28,672 nucleotides of DNA from JAJTHJ01 sp046316025 (GCA_046316025.1 JBKCXU010000099.1:1-28672), one strand, 5' to 3'; positions 14,705 to 23,197 are shown, counted from the stretch's first letter. The notes: generated by a model not told the origin, from the letters alone. Numbers and translations are program-made.

Positions 14705-15811
14705 TCAGCCGGCGCCCAGGCGCCCGAGCGCCCAGGCCACGTGCTCGCGCACGAGCGGCGACGGGTGATCGGCGCGCGCCTGTAGGGCGGCCCGTGCCGC
14801 GGCCGAGGGTCGGGCGTTGCCGAGGCCGACCGCCAGATTGCGCAGCCAGCGCTCATAGCCAATGCGGCGGATCGCCGAGCCGGCGTGTCGGTCGAGGAAT
14901 TCGCTCTCGCTCCAGGCAAAGAGCGCGACCAGCGTGGCGCCGTCCAGCCCGTGGCGCACGTCGAAGTCGGGCAGGCTCGCGGTGCGCGCGTACTTGTTCC
15001 ACGGGCAGGCCAGCTGGCAGTCGTCGCAGCCGTAGACGCGGGTGCCGATGGCCGGGCGCAGCGCTTCCGGGATGCTGCCCTTGTGCTCGATGGTCAGGTA
15101 CGAGATGCAGCGGCGCGCATCCAGTTGGTACGGCGCGACGATGGCCTGCGTCGGGCAGGCTTCGAGACAGCGGGTGCAGCTGCCGCAGTGTTCGGTCGTC
15201 GGCGGATCCACCGGCAGCGGCAGGTCGGTGAGGATCTCGCCGAGGAAGAACATCGACCCCGGCTCCTGCGCCAGCAGCAGCGTGTGCTTGCCGCGCCAGC
15301 CCAGGCCCGCGGCGCGGGCGAGTTCGACTTCGAACACCGGCGCCGAGTCGGTGCAGACACGGTAGCCAAAGGTACCGACCTCCTGCTCGATGCGCGCGGC
15401 CAGCCGCTGCAAGCGCTCGCGCAGCACCTTGTGGTAGTCGCGCCCGCGGGCGTAGATCGAAACGACCGCGGTTTGGCCATCGGCCAGGTGCTGCGCTTCG
15501 CGCTCGAGCCAGCGGGTGTCCTCGCCACGCGGCCGGTAGTCCATGCGCACACAGATCGCCCGCGCGGCGAGCGGCAGCAGTTGCGTCGGGTCGGCGTGCA
15601 GGGCCGCGTGGCGCGCCATGTAGTCCATCGTGCTGTGGCGTCCGGCGGCGAGCCAGTCGCGCAGTCGCTGCGATGCTTCGGTGACATCCAGCGCGGCGAT
15701 CCCCACCGCGCCGAAGCCGAGTTCCGCGCCCCAGCGCTTGATTCGCTGCGCCAGGGCCGCCGGATCCGGCGCGTCGTCGTTATCCTTGGTGGAGTGGGTG
15801 CGGGCACTCAT
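14705..15811 (-). CDS. queG: Epoxyqueuosine reductase QueG
   Basis: QueG converts epoxyqueuosine to queuosine in the wobble position of GUN-anticodon tRNAs, using cobalamin and two 4Fe-4S clusters in the cytoplasm. This 368-residue form starts MSARTHSTKDN at 15811. Motifs: CTDSAPVFEVELARAAGLGW with the catalytic Asp region, GKHTLLL, the ferredoxin cysteines CGSCTRCLEACPTQAI, and the second set CDDCQLACPWN. HEAT-like repeats end the protein (HPSPLVREHVAWALGRLG). It is divergent from tsaE with 20 bp between start codons, a conserved proteobacterial association. Confidence 0.95.
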   Translation of the reverse strand: MSARTHSTKDNDDAPDPAALAQRIKRWGAELGFGAVGIAALDVTEASQRLRDWLAAGRHSTMDYMARHAALHADPTQLLPLAARAICVRMDYRPRGEDTRWLEREAQHLADGQTAVVSIYARGRDYHKVLRERLQRLAARIEQEVGTFGYRVCTDSAPVFEVELARAAGLGWRGKHTLLLAQEPGSMFFLGEILTDLPLPVDPPTTEHCGSCTRCLEACPTQAIVAPYQLDARRCISYLTIEHKGSIPEALRPAIGTRVYGCDDCQLACPWNKYARTASLPDFDVRHGLDGATLVALFAWSESEFLDRHAGSAIRRIGYERWLRNLAVGLGNARPSAAARAALQARADHPSPLVREHVAWALGRLGAG

Positions 15812-15831
15812 TGAAACGATTCTAGGCACCG

Positions 15832-16350
15832 ATGTTGACCAGCGGCGAAACCCTGTTCCTGCCCGACGAAGCCGCCACCGTCCGGTTCGGCGCCGCGCTC
15901 GCGCAAGCACTGCTGGCCGAGCGCGCGGCCATCGAGCGCGGCGGCTTCGTCCTGGGTCTTTCGGGCGACCTCGGCGCCGGCAAGACGGCGCTCGTGCGGG
16001 CAACGCTGCGCGCGCTCGGCGAGCGCGGGCCGGTCAAGAGCCCCACGTTTGCCCTGCTTGAACCTTACGTCGTTTCGAGCTTAAACTTCTATCACTTTGA
16101 TTTCTATCGGTTCGCACAGCCTGCTGAGTTTGTGACTGCGGGGTTTCGCGAGTTGTTCGGCGCTGGCGCGGTCTGCGCGGTCGAATGGCCGGAGAAAGCG
16201 GCCGGCGCCCTGCCCGCGGCGGATCTCGGGATCGAACTGGAAGTGCATGACGACGGACGCGCGGCCGGCCTGACCGCCGCCTCCGACTTGGGAGCCCGAT
16301 GCCTGACCCGCGTGCAACAGGAGTGGTTCACCCGCAGCGCCGCCGGCTGA
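15832..16350 (+). CDS. tsaE: tRNA t6A biosynthesis ATPase TsaE
   Basis: TsaE is the ATPase partner of TsaB and TsaD in making N6-threonylcarbamoyladenosine at position 37 of ANN-decoding tRNAs. The 172-residue protein has the P-loop GDLGAGKT (45-52), VKSPTFALLEPY, the HFDFYRF motif and VCAVEWPEKA. The C-terminal 40 residues are longer and less conserved than in E. coli. Codon use changes sharply between 16056 and 16145, where T/A-ending codons and a TTA leucine appear. The gene overlaps amiC by 52 bp in another frame, so the two are probably translationally coupled. Confidence 0.94.
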   Translation: MLTSGETLFLPDEAATVRFGAALAQALLAERAAIERGGFVLGLSGDLGAGKTALVRATLRALGERGPVKSPTFALLEPYVVSSLNFYHFDFYRFAQPAEFVTAGFRELFGAGAVCAVEWPEKAAGALPAADLGIELEVHDDGRAAGLTAASDLGARCLTRVQQEWFTRSAAG

Positions 16351-17621
16351 TCGAAGGCGCGGCGGGTACGCTCGTCCTGTCGCTCGCCCCATGGCAGATC
16401 GCCCGCGGCGCCGCACTGCTCGGCGTGCGGGTCTGGCCGGCGCCGGCCTACACCCGGGTGACGCTGGAGCACGATGCGCCGCTCACCTTCACGCAGTTCA
16501 TGGTGCGCGACGCGCCGCCGCTGCGGCTGGTGGTGGAGATCGACGGCATCGACCTTACGCCGCGCCTGACCGAGCTGATCGGCAAGATCGAGCCGGACGA
16601 CCCGTACATCGCCCGCGTGCGGCTGGGGCAAAACCGGCCGCGCGTGGTGCGGCTGGTGGTCGAGTTGAAGACCGACGTCGCCCCCGAGGTGTTTGCCCTG
16701 CCGCCGGCCGGCCCCTATCGGCACCGGCTGGTGCTCGATCTGTACCCAAGCGTGCCGATCGATCCGCTGGCCGAGTTGCTGCGCTCCACCGAGCACGCAA
16801 GCAGCCCCCCGCCGCAGGACAGCGCGGCACTGGAACGCGAGATCGCCCGCGCGCTGGCCAAGCCGTCGCCGGCGCCGCGCCCGGCGCCGGCGCGCAAGGA
16901 CGACGGCGTGCGCCGCTTCACCACCCTCGCCATCGACCCTGGCCACGGCGGCGAAGACCCCGGCGCGGTGGGCAAACGCGGCACGCTGGAAAAGGACGTG
17001 ACGCTGGCCATCGCCCGCCGCCTGGCCGGCCTGCTCGCCGCCCAGCCGGACACGCGCGTGCTGCTCACCCGCGACGGCGACTACTTCGTGCCGCTGCGCA
17101 CCCGCGTAGCGCGCGCGCGGCAGGTGCAGGCCGACGTGTTCGTCTCCGTCCACGCCGATGCGTGGATCCGCCCCGACGCGCGCGGCTCGTCGGTGTTCGC
17201 GCTGTCCGAGCGCGGCGCCAGCAGCAGTGCGGCGGCGTGGATGGCCCGCCGCGAGAACGATGCCGATCTGATCGGCGGCGTCAACCTCGCCAGCCACGAC
17301 CCCAAGCTCGCGCGCCTGTTGCTCGACCTGTCCACCACCGCACAGATCAACGACAGCTTGAGCTTTGGCAATGCGGTGTTGCGCGAGATCGAGCGCGTGA
17401 ACACCCTGCACAAGCCGCGCGTGGAGCAGGCGGGCTTTGCCGTGCTCAAGGCGCCCGACGTGCCGTCGATCCTGGTGGAGACGGCGTTCATCAGCAACCC
17501 GGACGAAGAACTGCGGCTGCGCGACGACAGCTACCAGCAGGGCGTGGCGCAGGCGATTTTCAACGGCATTCAGCGCTATCTGCGCAGCAACCCGCCGCGG
17601 GCGCGCGGGCCGATGGGTTAG
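16299..17621 (+). CDS. amiC: N-acetylmuramoyl-L-alanine amidase (AmiC type)
   Basis: A periplasmic zinc amidase that cleaves peptide side chains from peptidoglycan during cell separation. The N-terminus HPQRRRLIEGAAGTLVLSL is Tat-signal-like, the export route used by AmiA/AmiC. An AMIN domain follows (about 40-150: VRVWPAPAYTRVTLEHDAP), then a Pro/Ala linker and the Amidase_3 domain from about 205. Zinc ligands are H216 in DPGHGGEDPG, E231 in TLEKDV and the His of FVSVHADAW; the catalytic Glu is in VETAFISN. At 440 residues it is normal for the family. It takes the ami position in the tsaE-ami-mutL-miaA cluster. Confidence 0.93.
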   Translation: MPDPRATGVVHPQRRRLIEGAAGTLVLSLAPWQIARGAALLGVRVWPAPAYTRVTLEHDAPLTFTQFMVRDAPPLRLVVEIDGIDLTPRLTELIGKIEPDDPYIARVRLGQNRPRVVRLVVELKTDVAPEVFALPPAGPYRHRLVLDLYPSVPIDPLAELLRSTEHASSPPPQDSAALEREIARALAKPSPAPRPAPARKDDGVRRFTTLAIDPGHGGEDPGAVGKRGTLEKDVTLAIARRLAGLLAAQPDTRVLLTRDGDYFVPLRTRVARARQVQADVFVSVHADAWIRPDARGSSVFALSERGASSSAAAWMARRENDADLIGGVNLASHDPKLARLLLDLSTTAQINDSLSFGNAVLREIERVNTLHKPRVEQAGFAVLKAPDVPSILVETAFISNPDEELRLRDDSYQQGVAQAIFNGIQRYLRSNPPRARGPMG

Positions 17622-17744
17622 CGAAACGCTCAAAAAGCGTCGCGAGCGGCCCAAGTCCGCCCCGAGGAGCGCACCCGTACAGGGCGGTACGGCGAGCACC
17701 GCAGGGGTGGAATTGGGCCGCGCAGTAGCTTTTTGAGCGTTTCG
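17622..17744. repeat. 123-bp inverted-repeat element filling the amiC-dedA gap
   Basis: Perfect 17-bp terminal inverted repeats CGAAACGCTCAAAAAGC (17622-17638) and its complement (17728-17744) enclose a second perfect 9-bp pair, GCGGCCCAA (17646-17654) and TTGGGCCGC (17713-17721). The centre has CGTACAGGGCGGTACG. On both strands the inner stem is followed 6-7 bases later by TTTTT, so the element could terminate transcription in both directions. It begins on the base after the amiC stop and ends on the base before the dedA stop. A diverged relative occurs near 23093. Confidence 0.8.
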
Positions 17745-18401
17745 TCAAGCGCGCCAGCGCTGCCAGGCGCGGACCAGCCCGGCCAACGCCAGCGGCCCAA
17801 GCACGGCGCCGATGCCGACGATCAGGATGATCCCCAGGTTGTCGCGGATGATCGGCACATTGCCGAAGAGATAGCCGCCGTAGACCAGCGACACCACCCA
17901 GATCACCGCGCCGAGCACGTTATAGAACTGGAACTTGCGCCGGTCCATGCCCGAGGCGCCGGCCACCAGCGGCGCAAAGCTGCGCACGATCGGCACGAAG
18001 CGCGAGATCATCACCGTCTTGCCGCCGTGCCGCACATAGAAGGCGTGCGTCTTGTCCAGCGCCGCCTTGTCGATCCAGCGGATGCTGCCGTCGTAGACCT
18101 TGTGCCCGAGCCAGGCGCCGATCTGGTAGTTGAGCGTGTTGCCGAGGATCGCCCCGGCGATGATGATCGCCGCCAGCAGGTGCACGTTCAGCCCATGCGC
18201 CTGCGCGCTCGGCGAGGCCGACACCGCGCCGGCGACGAAGAGCAGGCTGTCGCCCGGCAGAAAGGTCATGAACACGAGCCCCGTCTCGGCGAAGAAGATC
18301 GCAAACAGGACGACGTAGACGAGCACCACGTTCCGCTCGACGATGCCGAGCAGAAAGCGATCCATCGCGTTGAAGAGGTCGAGCCAGTTGATGCCTTCCA
18401 T
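17745..18401 (-). CDS. DedA family membrane protein
   Basis: A 218-residue inner-membrane protein of the DedA family. These proteins are linked to membrane homeostasis and lipid (undecaprenyl phosphate or phospholipid) flipping. Motifs: AETGLVFMTFLPGDSLLF with the family's acidic residue and proline/glycine, GNTLNYQIGAWLG, and SRFVPIVRSFAPLVAGASGM, the conserved F/RxxPxxR region. Four to five hydrophobic segments are visible. The start MEGINWLDL at 18401 was chosen over an upstream ATG (18461) that adds 20 proline-rich residues. It interrupts the tsaE-amiC/mutL-miaA strand order and is divergent from mutL. Confidence 0.9.
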   Translation of the reverse strand: MEGINWLDLFNAMDRFLLGIVERNVVLVYVVLFAIFFAETGLVFMTFLPGDSLLFVAGAVSASPSAQAHGLNVHLLAAIIIAGAILGNTLNYQIGAWLGHKVYDGSIRWIDKAALDKTHAFYVRHGGKTVMISRFVPIVRSFAPLVAGASGMDRRKFQFYNVLGAVIWVVSLVYGGYLFGNVPIIRDNLGIILIVGIGAVLGPLALAGLVRAWQRWRA

Positions 18402-18501
18402 GGGCGGTGCCGGAAACAGTTTGGGGGAAGGCGCGCGGGGCGGGGAAGCGCCGCGGATCATACGGGAGCGTCGCGCCGCGGCTCATTGAGATAATCCCCA
18501 G

Positions 18502-20283
18502 ATGCCCCCCGCCCCGCGCGCCATCCGCCCGCTGCCCGACACCCTGGTCAGCCAGATCGCCGCCGGCGAGGTGGTCGAGCGACCGGCTTCGGTCGTCAAG
18601 GAACTCGTCGAAAACGCCATCGACGCCGGTGCCACGCGCATCGAGGTGCGGTTGGACGGCGGCGGCATCAAGCGCATCGCGGTGACCGACGATGGCAGCG
18701 GCATTGCGCGCGCGGAACTGCCGCTGGCGCTGGCCCGCCACGCCACCAGCAAGATCGCCAGCCTGCGCGAACTGGAGTCGGTGTTGTCGCTGGGCTTCCG
18801 CGGCGAGGCGCTGGCGGCCATCGCCTCGGTGGCGGCGGTGACGATCGTCTCGCGCACCGACTCTGCCGAGCACGCCGCGCGGATCGATGCCGAAAGCGGC
18901 GCCATCGAACCGGCCGCCGCGCCGCGCGGCACACGGGTCGAGGTGGCCGATCTCTTCTTCAAGACGCCGGCACGGCGCAAGTTCCTGCGCACCGAGCAGA
19001 CCGAGTTCGGCCACTGCCTCACCGCCATCCAGCGGATCGCCGCCGCGCATCCGGCGGTGGACTTCACCGTCATCCACGACGGCAAGACCGTGCTCGATCT
19101 GCCGGCGGGCGAAGCCAAGCGCCGCGCGCTCGCCTTGATGCCGGAAGACTTCGGCGCCGCCCACCGCGAGGTGGCCGCGCAGGCGCCGGACCTCGTCGTG
19201 CGCGGCTGGGTGGGTTTGCCCACCGCCAGCCGCGCGCGGGCCGATGCACAGTACTTCTACGTCAACGGCCGCTACGTGCGCGACAAGGTGCTCACCCACG
19301 CGGTGCGCGCCGCCTATGCCGACGTGCTGCACGGCGCCGCGCAGCCGATGTATTGCCTGTTTCTGGAGATCGACCCGACACGGGTGGACGTGAACGTGCA
19401 CCCGACCAAGGTCGAAGTGCGCTTCCGCGATTCGCAGGCGGTGCATCAGTTCGTACTGCATGCAGTGCAGGCGGCGCTGGCCGAGTCCGCGCAGGCGCAG
19501 GCGCCGGTGGCCGCGCCGCGGATCGACAGCCTGGCCGAGCTGGCTGCCGCGCGCGCGAGCGGCGTGGTCGGCACCGGCACCTGGCGACCGCAGCAAGCGC
19601 AACTAGGCGTTGCGCAGCCGGTGGCCGATTACCTTGCGCTGCTCGGCCGCGCCGAGCCGGCACCGCGCGCCGCCGAGCCGGCCGCGGCCGAGCCGGCTGC
19701 GCCGCCGCTGGGCTACGCGCTGGCGCAACTGGCCGGCATCTACATCCTCGCGCGCAACGACGCAGGCCTCGTGCTGGTGGACATGCACGCCGCGCACGAG
19801 CGCATCGTCTACGAGAAGCTCAAGGCGCAACTCGATGCGCGGGCGATTCCGCAACAGCGACTGCTGATCCCGCAGGTCTTCGGCGCCGATGCACTCGATG
19901 TCGCCACCGCCGAAGAACATCGGGACACGTTGCACGCGATCGGCCTCGACCTCGCACCCGCCGCGCCCACACAACTGGCACTGCGCGCGGCGCCGGCGCT
20001 GCTGGCGCAGTCCGACGGCGCAGCGCTGGCGCGCGACGTGCTGCACGATTTGCGCGAGTACGGCGGCAGTCGCGTGCTGACCGAGCACCGCAACGAACTG
20101 CTCGCCACGCTCGCCTGCCACGGCGCCGTGCGCGCCAACCGCCGGCTGACCGTCGAAGAGATGAATGCGCTGCTGCGCGAGATGGAAGCCACCGAGCGCG
20201 CCGACCAGTGCAACCACGGGCGGCCGACCTGGGTGCAACTGACAATCGCCGATCTGGATCGGTTGTTCTTGCGCGGGCGATGA
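18502..20283 (+). CDS. mutL: DNA mismatch repair protein MutL
   Basis: MutL links MutS mismatch recognition to strand incision. This 593-residue protein has the GHKL ATPase motifs VVERPASVVKELVENAIDAG, DDGSGI and GFRGEAL, then KTPARRKFLR and the second domain with YVNGRYVRDK and VDVNVHPTKVEVRF. After a Pro/Ala linker, the C-terminal domain carries DMHAAHERIVYE (near residue 427), ACHGAVRA and CNHGRPT. These match the endonuclease motifs DxHA(x)2E(x)4E, ACR and C(P/N)HGRP seen in MutL of organisms without MutH. It should therefore nick DNA itself. Its last bases overlap the miaA start (ATGA). Confidence 0.96.
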   Translation: MPPAPRAIRPLPDTLVSQIAAGEVVERPASVVKELVENAIDAGATRIEVRLDGGGIKRIAVTDDGSGIARAELPLALARHATSKIASLRELESVLSLGFRGEALAAIASVAAVTIVSRTDSAEHAARIDAESGAIEPAAAPRGTRVEVADLFFKTPARRKFLRTEQTEFGHCLTAIQRIAAAHPAVDFTVIHDGKTVLDLPAGEAKRRALALMPEDFGAAHREVAAQAPDLVVRGWVGLPTASRARADAQYFYVNGRYVRDKVLTHAVRAAYADVLHGAAQPMYCLFLEIDPTRVDVNVHPTKVEVRFRDSQAVHQFVLHAVQAALAESAQAQAPVAAPRIDSLAELAAARASGVVGTGTWRPQQAQLGVAQPVADYLALLGRAEPAPRAAEPAAAEPAAPPLGYALAQLAGIYILARNDAGLVLVDMHAAHERIVYEKLKAQLDARAIPQQRLLIPQVFGADALDVATAEEHRDTLHAIGLDLAPAAPTQLALRAAPALLAQSDGAALARDVLHDLREYGGSRVLTEHRNELLATLACHGAVRANRRLTVEEMNALLREMEATERADQCNHGRPTWVQLTIADLDRLFLRGR

Positions 20284-21203
20284 GCGCCGACGCCGTGCTG
20301 CTGCTCGGCCCCACCGCCAGCGGCAAAAGCGCGCTGGCACTGCAACTGGCACGAGAGATTCCGCTGGAGATCGTGTCGATCGACTCGGCGCAGGTCTACC
20401 GCGGCATGGACATCGGCACCGCCAAGCCGACGGCGGCCGAGCGCGCCGCGGTGCCGCACCACCTGATCGACCTGCGCGATCCGGCCGAGCCTTACTCCGC
20501 CGCCGACTTCGTGCGCGATGCGACCGCCGCCATCGCCGACATCCGCGCGCGCGGCAAGCTGCCGCTGTTGGTCGGCGGCACGATGCTCTACGCCAAAGCT
20601 TTGCGCGACGGCTTGAGCGACTTGCCGCGCGCCGACCCCGCCGTGCGCGCGCGCCTCGAAGCGCAGGCGCAGGTTGAGGGCTGGCCGGCCCTGCACGCGC
20701 GGCTGGCGCAGGTCGATCCTGCCACCGCCGCGCGCCTGCCGCCCAACGACCGCCAGCGCATCCAGCGCGCGCTGGAAGTCTGGGAGGCGACGGGACGACC
20801 GCTGTCGCAACTGCACGATGCGCCGCGCAAGCCCGCTCTCGACCTGCTCACCATCGCCCTGCTGCCGGCCGACCGCGGCGAACTGCGCCGGCGCATCGAT
20901 GCGCGCTTCGATGGGATGCTGGCCGCCGGCTTACTCGACGAAGTGCGGGCGCTGATGGCGCGCGGCGATCTGCGCCCGGATCTGCCTTCGATGCGCGCGG
21001 TCGGCTACCGGCAGGCGTGGGCGCACCTTCAAGGGAGCACCGACCTCACCGCGCTGCGCAGTGCCGCCATCGCCGCCACGCGCGGCTTGGCCAAGCGGCA
21101 GACGACCTGGCTGCGCTCGATGGCAACTTGTGCGACCGTCGACCCGCAGCAGCCGGACGCGCTGGCGAGCATCGCCCGGCACCTGGAACGGTTTTCGGGC
21201 TGA
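20280..21203 (+). CDS. miaA: tRNA dimethylallyltransferase MiaA
   Basis: MiaA transfers a dimethylallyl group to A37 of tRNAs reading UNN codons. The protein is 307 residues, normal for the family. It has the P-loop GPTASGKS (10-17), then DSAQVYRGMDIGTAKP, HHLIDLRDP, VGGTMLY, NDRQRIQRALEV and VGYRQAW, all diagnostic. The start codon overlaps the mutL stop in ATGA, indicating coupled translation. In many proteobacteria hfq follows miaA; here a radical SAM gene follows on the same strand after 106 bp. Confidence 0.96.
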   Translation: MSADAVLLLGPTASGKSALALQLAREIPLEIVSIDSAQVYRGMDIGTAKPTAAERAAVPHHLIDLRDPAEPYSAADFVRDATAAIADIRARGKLPLLVGGTMLYAKALRDGLSDLPRADPAVRARLEAQAQVEGWPALHARLAQVDPATAARLPPNDRQRIQRALEVWEATGRPLSQLHDAPRKPALDLLTIALLPADRGELRRRIDARFDGMLAAGLLDEVRALMARGDLRPDLPSMRAVGYRQAWAHLQGSTDLTALRSAAIAATRGLAKRQTTWLRSMATCATVDPQQPDALASIARHLERFSG

Positions 21204-21309
21204 ACCGCCGCCGCCACGTGTTACCGTGGCGCGCACGAGAGCGGGTCGGGGGGCTCGATCTCGAACGCCTGCCTGCCGCAGCCCTGCGGCGTCGGTTCGA
21301 GGAACGCCC

Positions 21310-23085
21310 ATGACCACAGCCGCCGCGGCATCGCGCCGCATCTTTGAACTCATCCTGATCAAGCCGTCGCACTACGACGACGACGGCTACGTGATCCAGT
21401 GGGCGCGCTCGTCGATCCCGTCCAACAGCCTCGCGGTGCTCTACGGCCTGGCGCTCGATTGCGCACAGCGCCAAGTCCTCGGGCCGGACGTCGACATCCG
21501 CATCGGCGCCTGGGACGAATGCAACACGCGCACCGTCACCGCCGACATCCTCGCCCGGCTGCAACGCGCCGGCGGGCACGGGCTGGTGGCGCTGGTGGGC
21601 GTGCAGAGCAACCAGTTTCCGCGCGCGGTGGACATTGCGCGGCCGCTGCGCGCCGCCGGCGTCGCGGTGTGCATCGGCGGCTTTCACGTCAGCGGCTGCC
21701 TCGCCATGCTGCCCGAGTTGCCCGCCGATCTCAAAGCAGCGCAGGCACTCGGCATCACGCTCTTTGCCGGCGAGGCCGAGGGCCGCTTGGAGGCGTTGCT
21801 GCAAGCGGCGCACGCCGGCACGCTGGCGCCGCTGTACAACGGCATGGACGAGCTGCCTGCGCTGGAAGGCACACCGCTGCCCTACCTGCCGGCGCAGCTC
21901 GTGCGCCGCACCAGCGGCATGCGCACCAGCCTCGACGCCGGCCGCGGCTGCCCGTTCCTGTGCAGCTTCTGCACGATCATCAACGTGCAGGGCCGCAAGT
22001 CACGCACGCGTAGCGCCGCCGACATCGAGGCCATCGTGCGCGCCAATCTGGCGCAGGGCGTGCACAACTTCTTCTTCACCGACGACAACCTGGCGCGCAA
22101 CCAGCAATGGGAGGAGATCTTCGACCGCCTGATTGCGCTGCGCGAGCGCGAAGGGCTGCGCTTCGCCATCGTCGCGCAGGTCGATACGATGGCACACAAG
22201 ATCCGCGGCTTCATCGACAAGGCCGGCCGCGCCGGTGTGAACCGCGTGTTCATCGGGCTGGAGAACATCAACCCCGACTCGTTGAAGGGTGCGCAAAAGG
22301 GCCAGAACCACATCGGCGAGTACCGCGCGATGCTGCAAGCCTGGCACCGGGTGGGCGCGCTCACCTACGCCGGCTACATCCTGGGGTTTCCGGGCGACAC
22401 GCCGGAATCGATCGAGCGCGACATCGGCATCATCCAGCGCGAACTGCCGGTGGACATCCTGGAGTTCTTCCTGCTCACGCCGCTGCCCGGTTCGGCCGAC
22501 CACAAGGCGCTGCATCTGGCCGGCACGCCGATGGATGCGGACATGAACAAGTACGACCTGGCTCACGTCACCACCGCACACGCGACCATGAGCGAGGCCG
22601 AACTGCTCGACATCTACCACCGCGCCTGGGACTTGTACTACTCGCCGGCGCATGTGGAAACGGTGCTGCGGCGGGCCAAGACCTGGGGCTACGACCTGCA
22701 CAACATGATGTGGAAGCTGCTGTCGTTCCACGCGCCGCAGAATCTGGAGAACGTGCACCCGCTCGACGGCGGCGTCTGGCGCCGCAAGTACCGGCGCGAC
22801 CGGCGGCCCGAACTGCCGCGTGAAGGCTGGCTGCGCTTCCACTCGCGCGAAGGCTGGCGCGTGCTCGTCAAGCACGCGCGCTTTGCGGCGCTGTACTGGC
22901 GGTACCGGCGCACCTGGAAGCGGGTGGCCGCCGACCCCGCGCCTTACCAGGACGCGGCCACCGCGCCGACGCTCGCCGCCGATGCCGACCGGCTGGAGCT
23001 CTTCAGCGCCACCCGCGGTGCACAGGTCGAAGCCGCGCGCGTGCGGCGGCGGACGATCGAAGTGCGCGAGGTGCGGGCGGCCTGA
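21310..23085 (+). CDS. B12-binding-domain radical SAM protein of unknown function
   Basis: A 591-residue protein. The N-terminal ~190 residues resemble a cobalamin-binding Rossmann domain (FELILIKPSHYDDDGYVIQW, then GLVALVGVQSNQFPRAVDIA and VCIGGFHVSG), although the classic DxHxxG is not seen. The radical SAM domain has C214, C218 and C221 in GRGCPFLCSFCTI, followed by FFFTDDNLARN and VNRVFIGLENINPDSLKGAQ. The layout matches the BchE/methyltransferase-type class B family, many of which act in lipid, tetrapyrrole or natural-product chemistry. A basic C-terminal 150 residues with RRKYRRDRRPELPREGWLRF follows. No pathway partners are nearby, so substrate and role are unknown. Confidence 0.82.
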   Translation: MTTAAAASRRIFELILIKPSHYDDDGYVIQWARSSIPSNSLAVLYGLALDCAQRQVLGPDVDIRIGAWDECNTRTVTADILARLQRAGGHGLVALVGVQSNQFPRAVDIARPLRAAGVAVCIGGFHVSGCLAMLPELPADLKAAQALGITLFAGEAEGRLEALLQAAHAGTLAPLYNGMDELPALEGTPLPYLPAQLVRRTSGMRTSLDAGRGCPFLCSFCTIINVQGRKSRTRSAADIEAIVRANLAQGVHNFFFTDDNLARNQQWEEIFDRLIALREREGLRFAIVAQVDTMAHKIRGFIDKAGRAGVNRVFIGLENINPDSLKGAQKGQNHIGEYRAMLQAWHRVGALTYAGYILGFPGDTPESIERDIGIIQRELPVDILEFFLLTPLPGSADHKALHLAGTPMDADMNKYDLAHVTTAHATMSEAELLDIYHRAWDLYYSPAHVETVLRRAKTWGYDLHNMMWKLLSFHAPQNLENVHPLDGGVWRRKYRRDRRPELPREGWLRFHSREGWRVLVKHARFAALYWRYRRTWKRVAADPAPYQDAATAPTLAADADRLELFSATRGAQVEAARVRRRTIEVREVRAA

Positions 23086-23092
23086 GCGCTTG

Positions 23093-23197
23093 GGACGAAA
23101 TCGTCGCGAGCGCCCCGAGGCCGCGCCGGCGAGCCGCAACCGTAGATTGATACGGCGGGAAGCCGCCGGCGCCGGATCGCGGCGCGCAGCAGATCGA
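23093..23197. repeat. Diverged relative of the 17622-17744 element
   Basis: After GACGAAAT come TCGTCGCGAGCG, CCCCGAGG, CAACCGTAGATTGATACGGCG and GCGCGCAGCAGAT in the same order as CGTCGCGAGCG, CCCCGAGG, CCCGTAC..GTACGGCG and CCGCGCAGTAGC in the element at 17622-17744. The terminal inverted repeats are different or worn. It lies just past the radical SAM stop codon. Homology was judged by eye. Confidence 0.5.

Noticed and set aside
16104..17699. Minus-strand ORF of 531 codons opposite amiC
   Set aside because: It is a shadow of the amidase reading frame, with no motif and no start context.
21204..21309. Cobalamin riboswitch before the B12/radical SAM gene
   Set aside because: The gap is only 106 bp and no B12-box sequence (GCCACTG-like) is visible; only a short GCCGCAG/CTGCGGC hairpin is present.
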